A stretch of DNA of 25,489 nt from Zasmidium citrigriseum. Lineage: Eukaryota; Ascomycota; Dothideomycetes; Mycosphaerellales; Mycosphaerellaceae. The stretch is taken from NCBI GenBank assembly GCA_002786025.1, contig NHNW01000111.1, positions 1 to 25,489 on the forward strand, written 5' to 3'. The translations under genes and the position numbers were made by a program. Position 1 is the stretch's first letter. Each line of letters starts with the position of its first letter. The notes beneath the pieces were generated by a model that saw only the letters and a list, made by a program, of their open reading frames with translations, did no database searches and was not told the DNA's origin. Below, one piece after another: positions 1-11,300 of the stretch.

Positions 1-707
1 AGCCTACTACGAAGGTCTAGGCTTCTTAGGGTCTAGCTATAGCTCGAGTCCTTAGCGGTAACGCTAAACTCTATACTTAAAGAAGGGTAAGTCGGCCGTA
101 TTATTTAAGTATAGGTTAGACTAGTCCCTTACCTACTAATTTCCCCTCGGCTCCTTAGCCTTACGTATCTCCTATAATATACTAGTATTAGATAAGAAGC
201 TCTAGTATAGTAGTAACTCCTTAGCGGCGTACTCCTTAGCGGCGTAGAAATCGCCTATACCTATCGACTCCTCTTAGATTCGCTCTCTAGGAAGTACTCG
301 GAAGCTCTTTTCTTTAATCTTAAAGCTATTATAGGCGTTAAGATAAGCGGCGTCTCTACGAATAAGGCTAGTAAGTTCCTCGAATAGTTCTCTAAAGACT
401 AGTAAGTTCTCCTAGCGAATCTTAATAATTAGAGCGCGGCGAGCTTCGTCGTCTTTACTAAATAGTACTACTATATCCTTTATAGTCGTCTAATAGTCCT
501 AGCTAGCTCTATTAAGTAGAGCTCTTGTAATAGGTAGAAGCTTATAGTATAGGAACGATATAGGGTAGGCTAGTAAAGCGGTAGGCGAAGAAGGGTACTT
601 AAGGTTATCTCTAGTAGGTAGGAAAGGCGGCGGAGATAGTATAATATTAGCTTCTCGAACGTCTCTAATATACTTTAGGCCTCTAAGTATATAGCTATTA
701 TTAATAG
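1..707 (-). pseudogene. Unknown long ORF, third (C-terminal side) fragment, RIP-inactivated
   Basis: This is the downstream piece of the minus-strand reading frame that also occupies 7260-7743 and 14625-17331. If element 1 is removed and one GTAGG copy kept, codon CTA at 7258-7256 is followed by a Pro codon made of base 7255 plus 707-706, then ATT at 705, so the frame is unbroken. The only stops are TAA/TAG, at positions where Gln or Trp codons are expected after RIP. The reading is rich in Leu, Arg, Glu and Lys and looks helical (for example FRELFEELTSLIRRD). It includes a duplicated pentapeptide EYAAK at 217-246. It runs past the left edge with no terminal stop I could trust. I recognise no domain and assign no function. 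The reading itself is well supported by frame continuity; the identity of the product is open. Confidence 0.6.
217..246. repeat. Perfect 15-bp tandem duplication
   Basis: The unit CTCCTTAGCGGCGTA occurs twice head to tail (217-231 and 232-246). It keeps the frame of the minus-strand unknown ORF and encodes EYAAK twice. Both copies carry the same RIP state. Confidence 0.9.
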
Positions 708-712
708 GTAGG
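708..712. repeat. Target site duplication of element 1, left copy
   Basis: GTAGG lies directly before the LTR start TGTTACGA at 713 and is repeated exactly at 7255-7259 directly after the right LTR. Five bases is the usual duplication length for Ty3/Gypsy integrases. Keeping one copy also restores the frame of the interrupted ORF, which independently supports this boundary. Confidence 0.88.
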
Positions 713-904
713 TGTTACGATTTCGTCTAGCTAACTATAGAGGCTAGGAGCCTAAGGTATTAATTACGTAACCGGGGTTACGTAACCGAAATTACGTAAC
801 GTAGCCGCGTTTATATATATCGATTTCCTTCCGTCTCGTCTTTTAGAGACTTCCTTCCTTACGCTTCGTTAACGTTAGATAGCCTATTAATCGATATCTT
901 AATA
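713..904 (+). repeat. Element 1 left (5') LTR, 192 bp
   Basis: It starts TGTTACGA and ends TTAATA (the terminal CA has become TA). It matches 7063-7254 at a constant offset of 6,350 with 12 base differences. Ten of these fall in five adjacent pairs where one copy has CG and the other TA (732-733, 773-774, 781-782, 832-833, 873-874). The other two are single G/A differences at 714 and 740. The first base pair still reads TG here, while the right copy reads TA. Confidence 0.95.
811..820 (+). promoter_or_regulatory. TATA-like box in the element 1 LTR
   Basis: TTATATATAT sits 41-50 bases upstream of the self-complementary site at 861, which is the predicted 5' end of the transcript if the element self-primes. 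The spacing fits a polymerase II promoter, but RIP itself creates TA-rich strings, so part of the box may be secondary. Confidence 0.4.
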
Positions 905-915
905 GTACGAAGCGT
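861..915 (+). other. Putative self-priming primer binding site of element 1
   Basis: ACGAAGCGT at 907-915 begins two bases after the LTR end. It is the exact reverse complement of ACGCTTCGT at 861-869 inside the LTR. I saw no tRNA 3' end complement in this position. In Tf1/sushi-type chromoviruses the first bases of the transcript anneal to a primer site just downstream of the LTR; a transcript starting near 861 would do this here. Element 2 shows the same arrangement with unrelated sequence. Confidence 0.6.
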
Positions 916-1022
916 TAACCTATCTCTACGACTATATCGTAGAAATATACTATCGTTAACGGACTACCTACCGTACTAATTACGAATTAGCGCTTACTAC
1001 CCTACGTTAATCGCTTAACGCT

Positions 1023-2872
1023 ATATTATCCTTCGATAACGGCCGTTAGGCCTCTACTACCGAATAATAACCTACCTCTCCTTATACTACCTTATCTAGT
1101 ATTATAGGTACCGCGTCTACTACCTACCTCGAATCTAATAGCTATCGTTTTCCCTAAGTAGGCGCTAGCGAGGCGTCCGCGAGCGCCTACTACGACGAGC
1201 TCTAGAAGAAGTATAATAGCGATAATAAGGCCGTTATAACGGATATATATAACCTAATCTATAACTACGAAAAGGCTATTAATAGCCTTATATTCTCTAG
1301 TAATATAATCGGCTACTCCCTCGAAGATATTAACGCCTAACGCTAGAACGCTAAGGGCCGCGTAAACGGTCTTTAGGACTAACTTAATATACTATAAGAC
1401 TAGTATACTAATCTATAAGCGAAGTTTTAGGACGGCGTATATTAATTTAATAATATATAGGGCCGTCTTAATATTGTTAATACTTAGTTAAACTAGGTAA
1501 ACGAGGATAACGCTAAACTCTATATAGTTATCTAGACGAAGGAAGACTAACTAGTATAGGCCTAGTCCCGCGCTAATACCGTAATTACTATACTAGCTAG
1601 CGACGAACCCCCGCTAAAGATCTCTAAGAAGACTAAGAAGAAGGCTAAAATTACTAAACCTAACCCTAACGACTCTAGCTCTTTATCTAGCGACGACGAT
1701 AGTAGCGATAGCGAGCGTCGCCTATCCTTTCGTAACCTATTCGAGCGTTTATCCTTACTAAGCGACGATAACGACTCTAATAGTAGCGCTACGGATACTA
1801 ATACTAGGCTACGCTATTAGAAGAGTAAAGATAAGAGCGAGAAGCTACCTAATCTAGAGCTATTTAACGGTACTCGCTTAAAGGCTAAACCGTTCCTTAC
1901 TAAACTATACTTTAAGATATATATTAACGGTAATCGCTATCCGAGTAATAAGAGTAAGATTATCTATATATACGGTCGAACTACTAGTAAAGCCTATAAC
2001 CTAATAACCGACTACGTAACTTATAAGACTAGTAGTAGTAAGATTAAGATTAAGCTAAAGAAGTTCGATAACTTCGTAACTATTATCTAGGACGCTTTTA
2101 GTAACCTAGACGAAGAAACTACCGCCCTTAACGACCTCCGTAAGCTAAAGTAGAGTAATAGCGACTTTACCTTATACTATACCGAGTTTATATATATTAT
2201 AGCTATTCTCGGTTATCGTAGTAACGCTTGCTACTACGCCCTTCGCGAAGGCCTATCTATAGAGCTTAAGGACGCTATAGTAATATAGGAAGATATACCT
2301 ATATTATTTACTAAGCTAACTCGTAAACTTAATAAAGCTAATAACTAAATCTATACTCGTAGGTAGGAAGCTAACCGTATTACTAACGGGTTCGCGCCTA
2401 AGAGTATCTTTAATAACGGTAATACTAATAATAACCCTCTACGTACTAGCGGCGGTAGTAGCGGCGGCGGCGGTAGCTCTAGAAGTAACGTAATCCTAGT
2501 ACCTACTTAGTCGTTAACGCTAGCTACTATTAACGCTCTACGCTAGCCGTCGCTTACCCCTATAGTACTAGCTCCTCGCTACGATTCTAACGCTATAGAT
2601 CTATTAGCCGCGAAGACTAGCCTACGAGGACTACTATCTAACGCCGAGAAGTAACGTCGTCGTTAAGTAGGCCTCTATACCTACTACGGCGAATCCGGCT
2701 ATTACGCTAGTATAACGACTTATCTAGCTCTAATACGTAGAGACTAACTACGCGCCGCTAGTACTACGCGCGTTAACGAAGCGACTACCGCGGATACCTC
2801 TAGCGACTCTAGTAAGTTAGAAAACTAGCTAGCTCTAATCGAAGTCGTAATTAGGCGCCCTTATTACTAAAG
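1023..2872 (+). pseudogene. gag: Element 1 gag, RIP-inactivated
   Basis: This is the capsid/nucleocapsid polyprotein of a Ty3/Gypsy element. The coherent frame (codon starts divisible by 3) runs from about 1023, where ATA probably replaces the original ATG, to about 2872. A capsid-like core at about 1819-2340 includes LELFNGTR and FLTKLYFKIY, which fits the usual PFDG...FLxQ gag pattern. A Gly/Ser-rich stretch lies near 2447-2480. A nucleocapsid zinc-knuckle-like YTYYGESGYY at about 2676-2705 follows; its Tyr residues sit where Cys and His are expected. The final knuckle Cys is not clear. Downstream, pol is in the -1 frame. The many internal TAA/TAG codons replace Gln/Trp. Confidence 0.8.
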
Positions 2873-2879
2873 TTAACAC

Positions 2880-5800
2880 CTACCGAGTTATCTACTAATA
2901 AGAAGAAGAAAAAGAAGAAGAGTAAACTAGTATAGAAGCTAGCGTTAATAATTAGCGATATTACTTATATAGATAACGGCCTAGTACTAGATACCGACGA
3001 GGAGTATCTTATAATACCCTATAACCTTATTTTTAATAACTTAGAATTACGTACTACTTAATACATAATTAATAGCGGCTTAATAGGCTCTACCTTTATA
3101 GACTTAGACTTCGTACGTACTCTTAACGCTTAACCTATCGCCCTTAAACACCCCCGTCGTTTAGAAGCCTTTAATAGCTACCTCGCTAACGATATTACTT
3201 ATATCCTCCGCGCCGACCTCGATATTAATAGATACTACGAGTACCTCGTATTCTACGTTACTAAGCTTAGCTACTATCTAATTATACTAGGTAAGCTATA
3301 GTTAATAAGATATAATCCTTCTATTACCTAGTAGAACGACGTAATAATCTTCGAATTATCCTTCTACCGCTAATACTATAACCCCTACTAAACTATCGTC
3401 CGCGCCTATAGCCTCTATAGAGGTACTACTACCCTATATACTAAGCTATCGCTACCGAAGTTTAATATTATTAGTAGCGATCTTAGTACTAACGATCCGC
3501 TTACTAAGTAAATACTCCGATACTAAGCTTAACGTAATAATAATATATTACTACCGCCTAAGTCTACTATCTTAAACGCCTACGATTCTACTAAGCCCGC
3601 TAAACTATAATATAGACTAATACCGCTACTTACGCTATAGCCCGATATTAGGCGTCTAGTACCGCTTAAACTAGGTAACTACTAAGTGTCTATCGTTAGC
3701 GCTACTAGCTTCTATAACCTAGCTTAGAAGAAGAATTATCTTATCTTCGCCGCTTCGCTTAAGGAAATTAAGTAAGAAATCGCCTAGCGTAAGAGCGTCG
3801 ATCTAGCTACTAAGGTACTAGCTTACCTATACTACTATTTACTAGTATTTAGTAAGTAGGATACTAATAGACTACCGCCTTACCGAGGACTAAAGGACTA
3901 TTATATCGAGCTATAACCTAATAAGTAACCTACTTACGGGCCCCTATACTCGATATTATAGGAAGAACTAGAAGTTCTACGCGACTACCTAAAGGAAAAC
4001 TTATCTAAGGGATTTATTCGCGCGTTATACTTACCTACCTTATTACTAGTATTGTTTATTAAAAAGCTAGGTAGCGGTTTAAGATTTTACGTTAACTACT
4101 AGAAACTAAATAAAATTATAGTTAAGAATCGCTACCTAATACCGTTAATTTAAGAGATACTAGACCGTCTATCGAAGGCGGTTATTTATACGAAACTCGA
4201 TATTATCGCTACCTTTAACCGAATCCGTATAGCTAAAGGCGATAAGTAGAAGACTATATTTAGAACCCGTTACGGCCTCTTTAAATATACTATTATACCC
4301 TTCGGACTCTATAACGCCCTATTAACGTTTTAGAACTATATTAACGACGCCCTCTATAAGTATCTCGACGTCTTCTATATAGCCTACCTCGATAATATCC
4401 TTATATACTCCGAATCCCTCGCTAAATACCGATAGTACGTAGATAAGGTACTAGTAGCTCTAGGCCGTATAGGCCTATAAGTCGACGTTAGTAAATCCGA
4501 GTTTAAAGTTACCTCCGTTAAGTACCTAGGCTTAATCGTTTCTACTAAAGGTATTCGAATAGATCCTAAGAAGGTTAAGGTAGTATAATAGTAGCTAATA
4601 CCTTATAACGTTAAGGATATCTAGGCGTTACTTAGGTTCGCTAACTTCTATCGCTGTTTTATTCGTAACTTTTTACGTATCGCTCGCCCGCTTACTAAAC
4701 TTACTAAGAAGGACGCTACTTTTACTTAGACCCCTACCTACTAGTCGGCGTTAGACTACCTATAGGCTACCTTTATAGAGGCTCTAATACTAGCCTACTA
4801 CGACCTAGAGCTACCGATTATAGTAGAGACTAATACTTCCGACTATATTACCGCTAGAATCCTCTTATAACTATATAGTACCGACTAGAAGCCTATCGCT
4901 TACTTCTTAAAGAAGATATAGGGCGTAGAGTTAAACTATAAGATCTATAATAAGGAACTACTCGCTATCGTAAAAGCTTTCGAACTCTAGCGCTTAGAGC
5001 TAGAGGGCCGTTAATCTAATAAGCCTATTTGTATACTTACCGACTATAGAAACCTATAGTACTATATAACTACTAAGTAGCTTAATCGCCGTTAAGCTCG
5101 CTAGAGTAAGTTCCTTAGCCGCTTTAACTTTAAGATCGCCTATTACCTAGGCTAATAGGGTACTAAACCTAACTCTATAATACGCCGTTTAGCCGACCTA
5201 CTATCTATAGGCGATATCCGACTCGTCTAGTAGTAATAAACCGTCCTTAAACTATATAACCTCTACGATAATATTCGCTATACTATCTACCTCGCCGCTA
5301 CCTACCTAGCCGCCTCTCGCTCTAAGTAAGATACCGCTAACCCTTAGGGTTAGGGTTAGGGTTAGAGTTAGGGTTAGGGTTAGGGTTAGAGTTAGGGTTA
5401 CGAGAATAAAGTAAATAATATACTATTCCGGAGCTCTTTAAACGTAGAATCCGCCTACTAGCGTATCTAAACCGCCTCTTCGATAGATAGGCTTATATAG
5501 CGAGTCGCCGAGTACCTCGTAGACGGCTTAGCGCTAAATAACCTACTACTATTACTATTAGATAGCTACCTTTATCGTACTACTAAGGGTAATATACTCT
5601 ACTTTTAAGACCGCCTCTATATACTCGATACTAATACTACGCTATATACGGAGATTATCTAGAGCTATTACGACCCCCTATTCGTAGGATACGCTAGCCG
5701 TAATAAGACGTTCTTACTACTATACTAGAGTTACTACTAGCCTAAGATACGAGAGGATATAGACCGATATATTAGTAACTACTATATATATCTATATACT

Positions 5801-7049
5801 AAATCGTTACGGTAAGCTAAACGTAGACTCCTTAAGCTACTATCTATACCTACCTACTATTAGTAATACCTTACTATCGATTTCGTTATAGGACTACTAG
5901 ATAGCTAGGGATTTAACGCGATCCTCGTAGTAGTTAATAGGCTTATAAAAATACGATACTTTATTCTAATAGTCTACTTAGATAGGTAGTTAGCCGCTAC
6001 TTTTATCGCCTATACCTTTATCGATAACGTTTAGAAACTCTATAGCCTACCTAAATTAATTACCTCGGATAGAGGTAGCTAGTTCGTATCCTCGTTCTAG
6101 CGCTACGTCTACCGCTAACTTAGAATCTAGTATAACCTATCGACTACTCGCTACCCTTAAAGTAACGGCTAGACCAAGCGCTTTAACTCCGTCGTAGAAG
6201 CCTACCTATAGGTATACGTTTACTACTAGTAGGATAACTAGGCTAACTACCTTATAATAGCTAAGTTCGCTACTAATAACACTACCTCCGAAATAACGTA
6301 GGTATCGCCGTTCCTTACCGCCTATAGCTCTTATCTACGCTTTAGCCTTAAACTTACCGCCGCCGCCGACTTTTTAGTTATCGATAACGACGCCGAGCGG
6401 CTAGTAAAGCGACTATAGGAAATAGAGGAGTACCTGTCCGAGTAGATAAGGTACGTATAAGCGCGTATAGAAGAGATAGCGAACGCCTACTAATAACCTA
6501 CTCTAGCCTATACTAATAGTAATATAGTCTTCCTATCGCTTAATAGGCTTACGACTTAACGGCTAAGCCTTAAGCTCGAAAACTATTACGCTAGACTATT
6601 TAAGGTTATATAGAAGGTATTACCCTATACCTATCGTCTAAAACTACTACCGTTAATAGATATCTACGATATCTTCTACGTTAGCCTACTTATACTAGCG
6701 CTATATAACCCCCTTCCTAGATAGAGTAACGACCTACCGCTACTAGTCGCTATCGATAGTAAAGAAGAGTAGGAATAGTATATCTACGCTATCGTCGACT
6801 TACGACTTAATAAGCGAAGGAAGCGCTTTAAATATAAGGTTTACTAGCTAGGTTATAATATTAAAGAGGTAACGTAGGAACTAGTAGATAATATTATATA
6901 CGCTAGTAGCGCTATCGCCGCCTTCTACTACTAGTACCCGTCTAAACTAGTACCTAAGGGGTACTAACTTACGCTACTAGCCCTCGTCGACGCTACTAGA
7001 GTCTTATAGCTAGCTAGTATTACTACCGCGCTAAGGACGACGCTTACGA
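2880..7049 (+). pseudogene. pol: Element 1 pol (PR-RT-RH-IN-chromodomain), RIP-inactivated
   Basis: One frame (codon start remainder 2) holds the whole polyprotein. A Lys-rich stretch at 2900-2920 precedes the protease near 3068 (INSG for the expected D-S/T-G). RT covers about 3940-4640, with FIKKLGSGLRFYVNY near 4057, YGLFKY near 4272 and YLDN at 4385-4396 (second Asp lost). RNase H covers about 4700-5180. An in-frame hexanucleotide array lies at 5344-5400. Integrase covers about 5600-6300: HHCC residues have become Tyr, SDRGS is near 6065, and the Glu 36 codons later has become Lys at 6176. The chromodomain is at about 6767-6895 (RKRFKYKVY, LGYNIKEVT). Length and order are normal for a chromovirus. 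The 3' end runs into the polypurine tract. Confidence 0.93.
5338..5400 (+). repeat. Telomere-like (TTAGGG)n array inside pol, probably a RIP-converted codon repeat
   Basis: Nine TTAGGG-type hexamers plus TTA fill 5344-5400; the fourth and eighth hexamers are TTAGAG, giving a 24-bp higher-order period. Upstream TAACCCT and the first AGGGTTA form a short inverted repeat. In the pol frame the array reads TAG GGT repeated, with TAG AGT at the variant positions, and the frame runs without shift from RNase H through the array into integrase. Since RIP turns CAG into TAG here throughout, the parent was most likely (CAG GGT)3 CAG AGT, a Gln-Gly/Gln-Ser linker. A true telomere seed insertion is the alternative. 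Confidence 0.85.
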
Positions 7050-7059
7050 AGGGGGGGGG
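7049..7059 (+). other. Polypurine tract of element 1
   Basis: AA followed by nine G lies three bases before the right LTR start at 7063. It is the expected primer for plus-strand DNA synthesis. A run of G on this strand contains no CpA/TpG target, which explains why it survived RIP. Confidence 0.75.
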
Positions 7060-7062
7060 TAC

Positions 7063-7254
7063 TATTACGATTTCGTCTAGCCGACTATAAAGGCTAGGAG
7101 CCTAAGGTATTAATTACGTAACTAGGGTTATATAACCGAAATTACGTAACGTAGCCGCGTTTATATATATCGATTTCCTTCTATCTCGTCTTTTAGAGAC
7201 TTCCTTCCTTACGCTTCGTTAATATTAGATAGCCTATTAATCGATATCTTAATA
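7063..7254 (+). repeat. Element 1 right (3') LTR, 192 bp
   Basis: It starts TATTACGA (TG has become TA) and ends TTAATA. Compared with the left LTR it has TA in place of CG at four dinucleotides (7123-7124, 7131-7132, 7182-7183, 7223-7224) and CG in place of TA at one (7082-7083), so both copies have decayed separately. Confidence 0.95.
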
Positions 7255-7259
7255 GTAGG
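7255..7259. repeat. Target site duplication of element 1, right copy
   Basis: An exact copy of GTAGG at 708-712, directly after the right LTR. Confidence 0.88.
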
Positions 7260-7743
7260 AAGCGAGCGGTATACTAAACCTAAGAGGTATTTAGTAAGAA
7301 GTAGATATTAACGCGTAGCGTACGTACTTTAAAGATACTAACGTTACTAAAGAGATCCCTAGTAAGCTTCTATAGAGGTACTCTATTTACGGTAGCCTAT
7401 AGGTACGGCCTACTAAAGGGTATTTCCTTATAACGAGAGATCGTTAGCTTTATAGTTATAGCTAGATTCGCTCTTATTATATCGGTTACGACTAGCTTAT
7501 AAGTATCCTTAGACTAGCTATTTATAAATCTATTAACGACTACTAAAGACTTATTATCGAAGCTAGCTAGAGGCTTCGGAGTAGTCTTTCTAGCGCTAGT
7601 CTTCTAAGGCTTAACCGCTTCTACGCCCTAATTATTATAGCCTATATAGATAACGAAATCGCGAAGGATATCCTCGCCCGCGGCCTTAATATCTACCTCT
7701 ATATACTAGAAGGTAATATCTATACGATAAGACGTATTTAATA
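7260..7743 (-). pseudogene. Unknown long ORF, middle fragment between elements 1 and 2
   Basis: This short host segment between the two retrotransposons carries the middle of the unknown minus-strand ORF (about 163 codons). The reading starts VLNTSYRIDITF at the element 2 side and continues through a Lys/Pro-rich stretch into the 1-707 fragment in the same frame. All stops are TAG/TAA at presumed Gln codons. The direct join 14625 to 7743 keeps the frame of the right fragment (ATT, GTA, TTA, AAT); removing a 5-bp duplication would break it. I recognise no domain. The flanks prove that this piece predates both insertions. Confidence 0.6.
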
Positions 7744-7927
7744 CGGATAGTAGTACTATAAGACTAGACGGAAAGCGCGAAAGGTATCGTTACTAAAGGT
7801 TATAATAAACTCTACGAAGAGCGAAAGGAATCTAAAGGAAACGCGAGCTTTATACGCGTCTAAGTAGTAACGTACGCTAAGACGTCGCGGGTATACGTAA
7901 CTTAAAGTAAGTTACTAAGGTAGTCTA
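7744..7927 (-). repeat. Element 2 left (3') LTR, 184 bp
   Basis: It matches 14441-14624 at an offset of 6,697 with only three base differences: CG versus TA at the outer end (7744-7745 against 14441-14442) and one A/G difference near the right end. The inner end is TA in both copies, as expected for RIPped TG...CA termini. It is much more alike than the element 1 pair. Confidence 0.92.
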
Positions 7928-7935
7928 CGATACTA

Positions 7936-7946
7936 CTCTCTCTCTT
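7936..7946 (-). other. Possible polypurine tract of element 2
   Basis: On the minus strand this reads AAGAGAGAGAG, eight bases before the 3' LTR. Most polypurine tracts touch the LTR, so either the tract is offset or part of it has been altered. Confidence 0.45.
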
Positions 7947-8379
7947 AAAAGTATCGTAGCGCTGGTAAGACGTTTATATCTATATCTATTATTATAATTA
8001 TCTTTATTTATCGTCGTTTATAGAATCGATAGCTATAAGCTAGGTAAGGGATAGGTAGGTAGCCTATAGGCTAACGTACTATATAACCTAACGTCCGTAT
8101 ATTAGGTTATTAAAAGTAACTACTACGGCGAGCCGGCCTCGAAGAAGTATATATATATCTAATTAAGCTAGCCTTAATAATATAACCTTATATCCGTTTA
8201 TCGCTTTCGTAAGCTATATCGAGAGCCTACCTTAGGAGCTAGCGGTCGGCGCCTAGTATCTACTACTACGCCTTCTCGGTAAGTAGCTCCTTAAGAGGCC
8301 GTAGCGTTATTAGAGTCTATAGTACTATCGCTAGTAATTAACTCGAAGGGTATCTATTCTAGAGGGGCTAACTACCCTA

Positions 8380-11300
8380 GCGGAGAACTATCTACTTACT
8401 TATTCTTATAATAAAAGTCGGTAATAAGATTATCGGCTATACCCTTTAAATTAATATATAGCTCGTCGGTTAGAGTACTACCTATCTAGCGGACTATATA
8501 CTTAACGTTCTTCTTTACTCGGCCTATCTACTTGCTTACGACTACCTCTTTAATCGTCTATTCGTTATCGTCGCCCTCGGTACCTTCGATAGGCGGCGGT
8601 TCGATATTAGCTTACCTAGGCTTTAGTAGTAAAGCTAGGCGTAGGAGGTTCGTATAGATACGTAAGTATATATATAGCGTATTAGGGAGCTCGAGCTCGT
8701 AGATATCTAGAGAGGTTTATCGAAGGATAGCGAAAGGGCCTACGTTCTTATAATTAAGCTTCTTATATAGTCGTCGAGTATAGATATTTCTCGTATCTAG
8801 CTAAACCTTATCTCTAGGGGTATACTAGCGTACTAGATATCGCTTCTTATTAGCGTTGGTATTCTATACCTATATCTAGAGAAGTTAAGTCTTATAGAAG
8901 TCTATAATCTACTCTATATAGTCGACGAAGTCGTTAGTATACTTCTTCGAAAATTACTATACGGCTAGAAGCGAGCTACTAGTCTATATAGAGCTTAGCG
9001 CGGTTACCTTAGGTATTATCCGAGGATTTCGTCTAGTAGTAGCTATAAAGGCGGAAATACCTAGTATCGATAGTACGTTATTAAGCGTAAACTTATAGGA
9101 AGGAAGCTAGTTAACCTAGTTATCTTATATATAGTTAACGTATATACGAAGGTACTATTCTATTACCTTATTCGTATTCTCGGACTATCTATCGGTCTAC
9201 GGGTAGAACGTAGTAGATATTTTCTAGCGAATACCTAGTCGCTATATTAATATCTTAAAGAAGCGGCTTATAAACTAAGAGCCTCGGTCTAAGTAGATAA
9301 TATTAAAAAGGCTAGTACCCTTCTAGATATATCGGTAGATCGCTTCGACTACTATCTCTAGCTTAAGGTTAATAACCGGTATTAAGTGTCTTATCTTTAA
9401 TAAGCGATAAGTAAGCGTTAAGATATTATTATACTATACGCCCTCGTAGCTATAGCTATCGGGTAGGTTAACGACGAAGTTAATTATAACTTTACTATAG
9501 GCGGCGTCTAGTAGAGGTAGCTATTAGAGGCTACCTTAATACCTATTATAAAAGGGCTTAATATAGATATAGATATAGTAATTCCTTATATACTTAGCGA
9601 TATCTACGCGTATACTAGGCTAGTAGTAGTATCTTATAAAAAGGTTATAGGTCTTTTCTCGGCCTAGGTAACTAGTAATAGGCGTATTATATATAAACTT
9701 AATTAGTTCTCGACGTAGTAGACCGTCGCGGTAGTCGGGGATATATATCTTACTATAGACTAAGATAATACTACCTCGTAGCTTATAATCCGTTATAGAT
9801 AGGTTCGTAGTATTAACCTTTAGTAGTAATCGTACGTAGCGTTCTTCTAGAGCTACTCGGATCGTAATAGTAAGCGGATTATTAGCGTATACTAGCGTAA
9901 TCTCTTCTTTAATAGAAGCTTCGTTAACTTCGAGGAAGGCGTATACTAGTTAGTATTACGTTCGTAAAGCGTTACTACCTACCTTCGTAGCTATAATCTT
10001 TAAACCTCGTTATACCTCGTCGGAAAGGTTATACGGCTTTAGTATAGCCTATAACTAATATTCTAGATCTTCCTTCCCGTCTATATCTTAACGCTAGCGG
10101 GTAAGACTATTAGGCTTCTAGTCTAGTTTACTAGGTCGATATTCTACCTAGAACTAAAAGGTAGATAGGAACTCGCTCTAGCGAGCTTAACGTCTATTAA
10201 GCTATTTCGTAGTTATAAAATATTAAAGCCCGCGGTAATTAGAGAGTACCCTCGTTAGTATAGGTATACTTATTAACTCTAGTCGCTATTCTTCGAAGGC
10301 GCGTATAATAGCTATTAGCTCCTTATCGTAAATCTCGTAGTTATACTCTACTAGATTTATCTTATAGGAATAGAAAGCGATAGGGTATAAGTCCCTATTA
10401 TTACTAATCTACGATAGTATACCGCCTATTACTCGGTTAGAGGTATCTATCTTAACTACGTACGGCTTATCGTAGTCGTAGTATATAAGGACTAGTATAC
10501 TCGTAAAAGCTACCTTAAGCTTATCGAAAGCGGCCTAGTACTCGGCCGTCTAGTTAAACGTAGCGCGCTTCTTTAGAGCGTTACCTTTTATAAGATTAGT
10601 TATAGGTAATACTATCTCCGCGAAGCCTATAATAAAGCGTCTATAAAAGTTAGCTAACCTAAGGAAAGCGAGAACGTCTTGTACTAACGACGGCGTATTC
10701 TAATCTTAAATAGTCTAGACCTTAGCCGGATCTATACGTAGGCTAGAGGCTAAAATAATAATACCTAGGTACTTTACCTTATCGACGAAGAACCGGCTCT
10801 TATAAATATCTACTAGTAGGCTAGCCTTACGGAGGTACTATAGTACCTTTCGTATATACTAAACGTTAGCGGCCTTAGCTATTTCCTAGTTATCTCCTCG
10901 ATCTCCGCTATAGATAATAATATCGTCTAAGTAGCTAGAGTAGAAGTCGTTAAGGTACTTCTAGAGGGTAGTATTAATAAATCCTTAGAAGGCTCCTAGT
11001 GCCCTACTTAGTCTAAAAGGGACGACGAGGTACTTATATAATCCGTACCGTATCGTAAAGGCGGTCTTCTATTCGTAGCCTTCCTTAATACGTATAGTAT
11101 TAAAGGCTATAATAATATCAAGTACTAAGAAGACTTTAGCCCGTACTATACGTACTAGTATCTCGCGAACCTACGGTAGCGGGTAGCGATTCTTTTCTAT
11201 AATCGCGTTTACTAAGCGGTAGTCGACGTAGACTCGTAATCCTCCCCCGGGTTTACGTACTATTAGTATAGGTAACGCTACGCTAGAGTTTAAGCGTCGA

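Larger units (their letters stand above)
713..7254 (+). mobile_element. Element 1: complete RIPped Ty3/Gypsy chromovirus
   Basis: The element is 6,542 bp long. It has 192-bp LTRs at both ends, a flanking GTAGG duplication, a putative self-priming primer site, gag and pol in a -1 relation, and a G-rich polypurine tract before the right LTR. Pol carries protease, reverse transcriptase, RNase H, HHCC integrase and a C-terminal chromodomain in that order, which places it among the chromoviruses. CpA/TpG depletion is nearly complete: reading-frame stops are TAA/TAG, and key residues are changed (protease Asp to Asn, RT YLDD to YLDN, integrase Glu to Lys). It is therefore dead. It is inserted in the older minus-strand ORF. 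Confidence 0.96.

Noticed and set aside
218..247. Start of a CRISPR or satellite array
   Set aside because: Only two copies of a 15-bp unit without spacers, in frame with the surrounding reading.
2447..2480. Gly/Ser-rich GGC run as a separate microsatellite
   Set aside because: It lies in frame inside gag of element 1 and reads as a short Gly/Ser linker; no sign of independent expansion.
5338..5400. A real telomere or chromosome-end fusion point
   Set aside because: The flanks are the same pol gene in the same frame on both sides, no sequence is missing between RNase H and integrase, and RIP of a CAGGGT codon repeat explains the array and its variants. A telomere seed insertion of exactly 57 bases in frame is possible but less economical.
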